Source: an uncultured Rikenellaceae bacterium | Lineage (GTDB): Bacteria; Bacteroidota; Bacteroidia; Bacteroidales; Rikenellaceae | Assembly: GCA_947040435.1 (NCBI GenBank) | Contig: CAMRBL010000011.1 | Coordinates: 1-39,082, forward strand | DNA: 39,082 nt | Direction of reading: 5' to 3' | Shown: positions 35,181-39,082 of the stretch, piece by piece | Layout: each line of letters begins with the position of its first letter | How positions within the stretch are numbered: the first letter of the stretch is position 1 | Program-made: the position numbers and the translations under genes | Notes under the pieces: model-generated | The model's input: only the letters and a program-made list of their open reading frames with translations | What the model was told of the DNA's origin: nothing | The model's database searches: none

Positions 35181-35954
35181 TTAGTTATTCAACATTTTAA
35201 TATATTTAGCCTCGTCGAAACAATTATTCTCGACGTCTAATATAATCTGTCTAAATATATCGGATAATTTTTCAGCCTCTCCTATTGGAGGTTGTATGGA
35301 TAGAGTCCACATATCATCACCTACAACGCTACGGAGTGTTGTAGTGTAGTCGTCATAGGAGATTTTAGCATCACGAAAAGGATTATTTGATGAGACGATA
35401 TTGACTACGGGCTCGTATGTATCAATTGTTACAACTGTTTTAGCATATAGTCTATCCACTAGTGATGCCGATATAGGTATAGATTTCGTGTTAATTTTGT
35501 AATGTTTAGCTCTCTCTTCTCGTTTACTGTCCCATATAACCTTATTGTGCTCTGTTGCTTCAATAAAGTTTTCAGTTTCTATATTTACTCTACTAAGGGA
35601 GTCGAATTCTCTATCTAGTGCTAAATTTACCTCCTTGAAATTTGTAATAGTTTTAATCTCTAGAGTATATATCTTCATTGAATCAACGATTCGCAATCCA
35701 GATGTAGCCTCAATAGATGGTTCTAATAGATACTCTATTTTAGCGTTTAAATCTCCGAAAAATAGCTTTCCAATGCCCTTTTTATTACTGGTGTTATAAT
35801 CCCCTTCAGTTCTTATAACTACGTTATGTTCATCAAATACTCTCTCAATATTCCCAATATAGTTATTTTCGACTCTTTTTACGTATCTTCCTTGAGCAGA
35901 AACAAATGAGATGTAGCATATAAAAATCAGAGTTGATAACATTATATTTTTCAT
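35181..35954 (-). CDS. Secreted protein of unknown function, tandem paralogue B
   Basis: A 257-residue exported protein with signal peptide MKNIMLSTLIFICYISFVSA. I do not recognise the family. It is clearly related to the gene just upstream. Both share ENNY..(I)..VFDE.N..IRTEGDYN...K.G..KLF.G..NAKIE in the N-terminal third and RSVVGDDMWTLSIQPPIGEA plus a C-terminal NNCFDEAKYIKML segment. The middle is diverged. Both are rich in beta-type sequence and charged residues. There is no lipobox, so it should be periplasmic or outside the cell. It starts 32 bases after the paralogue's stop codon and is probably cotranscribed. Confidence 0.8.
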   Translation of the reverse strand: MKNIMLSTLIFICYISFVSAQGRYVKRVENNYIGNIERVFDEHNVVIRTEGDYNTSNKKGIGKLFFGDLNAKIEYLLEPSIEATSGLRIVDSMKIYTLEIKTITNFKEVNLALDREFDSLSRVNIETENFIEATEHNKVIWDSKREERAKHYKINTKSIPISASLVDRLYAKTVVTIDTYEPVVNIVSSNNPFRDAKISYDDYTTTLRSVVGDDMWTLSIQPPIGEAEKLSDIFRQIILDVENNCFDEAKYIKMLNN

Positions 35955-35986
35955 AATTCACATTATTAGAATAAATTGAGCTTTCA

Positions 35987-36751
35987 TTATTTTATATTAT
36001 TGTTCCACTGATACTTAACATACCTATACCTATATTGAGGTACTTCTAATTCGACTAGCCATTTAATGAATTTTGTTTCGTCGAAACTGTTATTTTGTAT
36101 GTAATAAATAATTTGGTCGAGTACATTGGCCAGTCTTGCTGCATCTCCTCCCATAGGACAGTTTACATTTAAGGACCATAGGTCGTCACCTATAACGCTA
36201 CGGAATGTATAATCACCACCATCACTACAATGCACCTTATATCTACACTCCTCTTTCGAGGATACTACCCTTATATGTGGTTCATATGTGCAAATTATTT
36301 GCACTGTTCTTTCATATAACTTCTCTGCTAGCTTATCACTGATTGGAATAGATATAGTGCTAATGACATTGTAGTATGAGTTCTCCTGATGGTATTTATA
36401 CCTTTTATCTTGTATAGAATCACTCATTCTCGGATAGGGATCATTTGTCACTTCAAGAGTATGTTTACCTAGTGAATCAATAAGTCGTAGTCCATGTATG
36501 CCAGCGAATCCACATATAGTCATAAACTCAATTTTGGCATTTATATTTCCGGGAAAGAGTTTATGACTGCCTCGCTTACTATTGAGATTATAATCCCCTT
36601 CAGTTCTTATAATCTTATTATTCTCATCAAAAACTTTTACAATTCTACTCTCATAATTATTTTCGACACTTCTCATGTATGTTTCTCCTTCGGCATGAGT
36701 GAATGTAATAGAGCATATAAAAATCAGAGTTGATAGTGCTATTTTTCTCAT
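35987..36751 (-). CDS. Secreted protein of unknown function, tandem paralogue A
   Basis: A 254-residue exported protein when started at the ATG at 36751, which gives a proper signal peptide (MRKIALSTLIFICSITFTHA). An in-frame ATG at 36775 adds eight residues that spoil the signal start and is not chosen. Mature features shared with the next gene are VENNYESRIVKVFDENNKII, RTEGDYNLNSKRG and RSVIGDDLWSLNV. Unlike the paralogue it has extra cysteines (CTYEP, CRYKVHC, NCPMGG) that could form periplasmic disulfides, and a basic, Tyr-rich tail (QYRYRYVKYQWNNNIK). Family unknown. Confidence 0.78.
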   Translation of the reverse strand: MRKIALSTLIFICSITFTHAEGETYMRSVENNYESRIVKVFDENNKIIRTEGDYNLNSKRGSHKLFPGNINAKIEFMTICGFAGIHGLRLIDSLGKHTLEVTNDPYPRMSDSIQDKRYKYHQENSYYNVISTISIPISDKLAEKLYERTVQIICTYEPHIRVVSSKEECRYKVHCSDGGDYTFRSVIGDDLWSLNVNCPMGGDAARLANVLDQIIYYIQNNSFDETKFIKWLVELEVPQYRYRYVKYQWNNNIK

Positions 36752-36850
36752 AGTACAAGTTATTAGAATAGACAAAATTCAATAATAATTGTTCAAAACG
36801 ATCAAGTATTACCGCTCGTAAGGGGCAGTTTCACCAAGCGAAAAACGTCA

Positions 36851-36865
36851 GCTTAGAAACTAAGC
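36851..36865 (-). terminator. Possible weak terminator over the kdsC stop codon
   Basis: GCTTAG and CTAAGC pair around AAA. On the minus strand the stem is followed within five bases by GTTTTTCG. The stem is short and includes the stop codon, so termination here is only possible, not shown. Confidence 0.35.
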
Positions 36866-37396
36866 CGAAGGTACACAAGTAACGCCACGAGAGTCCTTTG
36901 CCCAGTCATCATTCGCTCTTAGTACCTGCTCTACGATGTCTCTCACACATCCACATCCGCCATTGAATTGTGAGACATATCTAGCTGCTTCAATGATCTC
37001 GCTTACAGCATCATTTGGGGCAACGGGCATGCCAACATATCTCATTACCTCTAGGTCTGGTATGTCGTCACCCATAAACAGCACCTCACCTTGTTGTAGA
37101 TTTTGCTCTGCCATGAATTGCTTTAGAATACTTAATTTGTCAGAACAGTTGGTGTATACTGATGTAATACCAAGAAGCTTGAATCTAAGCTCTAGATTAG
37201 CCCCTTTACCACCAGTAATAATGGCAATTTTATACCCTTGCTTTATAGCATAAGCGATTGCATAACCATCTTTTGCATTGTATTTACGAAGAAAATCACC
37301 ATCTATTAGTGGCATTATCCCCCCATCTGTAAAAACTCCGTCTACGTCAAAAACAAACGTTGTTACTTTTGAGATGTCTTCTTTGAAATTTCCCAT
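36860..37396 (-). CDS. kdsC: KDO 8-phosphate phosphatase (HAD superfamily)
   Basis: A 178-residue cytoplasmic HAD phosphatase of the KdsC class, which releases KDO for lipopolysaccharide core synthesis. Motif I is FVFDVDGVFTDG with Asp17 and Asp19. IAIITGGKGANLELRFKLLG is motif II and VLFMGDDIPDLEVMRYVGMP is motif IV. There is no cap domain, as expected for KdsC. It overlaps the end of the upstream DUF2520 gene by 34 bases, so the two are translationally linked. A small hairpin (36851-36865) covers its stop codon. Confidence 0.92.
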   Translation of the reverse strand: MGNFKEDISKVTTFVFDVDGVFTDGGIMPLIDGDFLRKYNAKDGYAIAYAIKQGYKIAIITGGKGANLELRFKLLGITSVYTNCSDKLSILKQFMAEQNLQQGEVLFMGDDIPDLEVMRYVGMPVAPNDAVSEIIEAARYVSQFNGGCGCVRDIVEQVLRANDDWAKDSRGVTCVPSA

Positions 37397-38142
37397 ATAT
37401 TTTGGCTTAAAGTTACGTATATATTTCTTTTAATTATTTTATCTGTTAGCATTTCGCAATGCTTTGCTTTTGTCTTGAAATCATCTCTTATAGCTGGTCC
37501 AGTTTGGATATCTAGTGGAGACTTTGAGTCAAGGACTTTGTTCGTTGTCTCTTTTATTAGAGGTTTCAGTATGTCGAATGGTATATCATCCCTCTCTAGT
37601 AGCTTCTCTGCAATAGCATACATGTGATTTGAGAAGTTACATGCAAATACCGCTGCAAGGTGGAGTTTAGATCGGTAGTTTATATCTGCTTCAATGACCT
37701 TGTCAGTAAGTTTTTCAGCTACTCCCTTTATAACTTCGAGTGTTTTAGTGCTGTTTGCCTCTATCAAAATTGGAATCTCTTTGAACTCTACATATCTACC
37801 TTTTGTGAATGTTTGTAGTGGGTATAGAATACCAAAATTTTTATGTTTTGAAAGTGATTGCATATCTACACTTCCCGCTGTGTGGAGTACTATCGCATTA
37901 CCGATATTTAGTTGTGAAGATATTTGTGCTATGGCATCGTCGGATACGGATATGATGTATATATCTGCATCTGCGATATTTGTAAAGTCCTCAGTGTAAC
38001 TACACCCAATCTTATCTGCAAGGGTAGAGCCATTGACTCTATTTCTTGCACATATTTGGATTGGAGTTAAATTACACTTTTTCAATGCTATTGCCGTTGC
38101 CTCAGCAACATTTCCACTACCTATTATTACAACTTTCATCAT
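37363..38142 (-). CDS. DUF2520-type NAD(P)-binding oxidoreductase-like protein
   Basis: A 259-residue cytoplasmic protein. The Rossmann start MMKVVIIGSGNVAEATAIAL is followed by a middle region ADIYIISVSDDAIAQISSQL, VLHTAGSVDMQSLSKHKN and GILYPLQTFTKGR. The C-terminal helical DUF2520 domain is LHLAAVFACNFSNHMYAIAE. The family resembles ketopantoate and pyrroline-carboxylate reductases but its substrate is unknown. In Bacteroidales it regularly neighbours kdsC, which suggests a link to envelope sugar metabolism. It starts 5 bases after the YihY-type gene. Confidence 0.88.
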   Translation of the reverse strand: MMKVVIIGSGNVAEATAIALKKCNLTPIQICARNRVNGSTLADKIGCSYTEDFTNIADADIYIISVSDDAIAQISSQLNIGNAIVLHTAGSVDMQSLSKHKNFGILYPLQTFTKGRYVEFKEIPILIEANSTKTLEVIKGVAEKLTDKVIEADINYRSKLHLAAVFACNFSNHMYAIAEKLLERDDIPFDILKPLIKETTNKVLDSKSPLDIQTGPAIRDDFKTKAKHCEMLTDKIIKRNIYVTLSQNIWEISKKTSQK

Positions 38143-38147
38143 AAAAA

Positions 38148-39034
38148 TTAAATCAAGTCCATTAATCTTATATTATCTGTTGATGTGTACGAGTTATCTC
38201 TTATCTTATCCATCTGGTCGCATACAGAGTCCATTTGAGGTGTAATATGCGAAATTTTAAAATTAGTATCGCTATTTAACTCAATGGAGTTAATAATATC
38301 AAAAATAGTTGTTTTGTGTATATCTTTTGCTGGAGCATATAGAGTTACCTTCTCATCAATATCATTTTTTACTGGTAATAGTTGTCCAGCCTCTTCGAGA
38401 GTGAAGATTACGTCACGGACTATACGCCCTGGAAGATCAAGATCTTCAGCCACAGCTTCGGCAGATGTCGCACCGTTACCGTTAATAAAATTCCGTACTA
38501 TTGTGAGCATTGATGCAATCATCACTTTTGTACGGTTATCGTAGCTTATGTGGGTTGACTCTCTCTCTTGCTCATATCTTGACATGTTTTGGTATGCGAA
38601 TGACAGCTCTGCACCCGATAGAAGTATCTGCCAGCTAGATTGTAACCATATCAAAAACAGTGGAAGTGCAGCTAGACTACCATAAGTAGCGTTGTACGAA
38701 GTTACATGAGACTGAAGAAATATATATGCAATTTGGAAGAGCTGAAAAACAGTTCCTGCAATAATACCCGCCATAAGTGCCCCCGTTACTTTTACCTTCG
38801 TATTTGGCATTACATAGTATATGAATGTAAACATCAGCCACATTGATACGATTGATCCAATCCAATATAAAACCTCTGTTATAGTGTGCCCTGTGTATAT
38901 TGATAGTTCGGCTTTGATAAGTATAGCCAAACTATTTGATATAATCCATAACATCGGAGCTATAAATATAACAGTTATATAATCACTAACTTTTCGTGTT
39001 ATAGATCGTTGTTTTTTTACCTCCCATATATGGT
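38148..39034 (-). CDS. YihY/BrkB-family membrane protein, truncated by contig end
   Basis: The C-terminal ~295 residues of an inner-membrane protein. Helices correspond to YITVIFIAPMLWIISNSLAI, VLYWIGSIVSMWLMFTFIYY, ALMAGIIAGTVFQLFQIAYI and LAALPLFLIWLQSSWQILLS. The motif YNATYGSLAALPLFLIWLQ is diagnostic of the family formerly called ribonuclease BN. A cytoplasmic C-terminal domain (about the last 130 residues) has a winged-helix look (AVAEDLDLPGRIVRDVIFTL). The N-terminal part lies outside the contig. The frame stays open into the adapter, so the apparent start MTGVQTCALPIY is an artefact, not protein. Confidence 0.9.
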
Positions 39035-39082
39035 AGATCGGAAGAGCACACGTCTGAACTCCAGTCACTCCGGAGAATCTCG
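39035..39082 (+). other. Illumina index adapter at right contig end
   Basis: AGATCGGAAGAGC starts at 39035 and continues as the TruSeq index adapter to 39068. An 8-base index TCCGGAGA (39069-39076) and the constant ATCTCG follow. None of this is genomic. Confidence 0.98.

Noticed and set aside
36811-36840. Fifth locus of the GC-rich repeat (minus strand AACTGCCC)
   Set aside because: Only about eight consecutive bases match the core and the rest does not align without gaps, so chance cannot be excluded.
38148-39068. Complete 306-residue YihY-family protein starting at 39068
   Set aside because: The first 11 codons are adapter sequence; the genomic part begins inside codon 12 and the natural start is missing.
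1-39082. tRNA, rRNA, prophage, insertion sequence or integrase
   Set aside because: No cloverleaf-like segment, transposase, integrase or terminal repeats were recognised by reading; a tRNAscan or ISfinder run could still find short ones.

Overview
The window is a 39-kb assembled contig from an AT-rich member of the Bacteroidales (phylum Bacteroidota). Four things point there: repeated TAnnTTTG-type -7 promoter boxes, start codons without Shine-Dalgarno sequences, the gene order uppS-bamA-ompH-ompH and rplY-pth-hslR, and a long-form NagB fused to a PIG-L domain. No rRNA, tRNA, phage, insertion sequence or CRISPR array was seen. Both ends are Illumina adapter sequence: positions 1-15 are the end of the read-1 adapter, and 39035-39082 are the index adapter with an 8-base barcode. 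The contig is therefore probably a metagenome or draft-genome contig, and its outermost genes are cut.

Layout. 16-132: start of a truncated lipoprotein gene. 281-3268: class II fructose-bisphosphate aldolase and class I fumarase, divergent. 3391-5984: a family-4 glycosyltransferase and UDP-glucose 6-dehydrogenase, convergent, separated by four tandem copies of a GC-rich 50-base repeat. 6118-8264: rplY, pth and hslR with a DUF456 membrane protein. 8578-14356: an amino-sugar salvage cluster (sugar kinase, sugar MFS transporter, NagB-PIG-L fusion, and a divergent NagX-like acyltransferase). 14384-16006: adenine deaminase. 16076-20707: an FKBP-type isomerase and a 1325-residue secreted protein joining NPCBM, HzsA-like, two-CxxCH and SUMF1 regions. 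20963-27376: a TolC/HlyD/ABC/FtsX-type efflux operon followed by a LytS-type kinase and LytTR regulator, which appear to have their own promoter. 27490-31896: uppS-bamA-ompH-ompH, the outer-membrane assembly operon. 31975-35121: nadK, divergent pdxJ, and cca. 35181-36751: two tandem paralogous secreted proteins of unknown function. 36860-39034: KdsC phosphatase, a DUF2520-type oxidoreductase and a YihY/BrkB membrane protein truncated by the contig end.

Most of the window is ordinary core metabolism and envelope biogenesis. The strongest unexplained signals are: (a) a structured GC-rich repeat family, four tandem copies at 4436-4672 plus diverged single copies in other intergenic gaps at 1458-1505, 33638-33672 and 35138-35167, with some paired base changes in predicted stems; (b) the NPCBM/HzsA-like/two-CxxCH/SUMF1 fusion; (c) the tandem secreted paralogues. 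No complete new multi-gene system could be demonstrated from the sequence alone.
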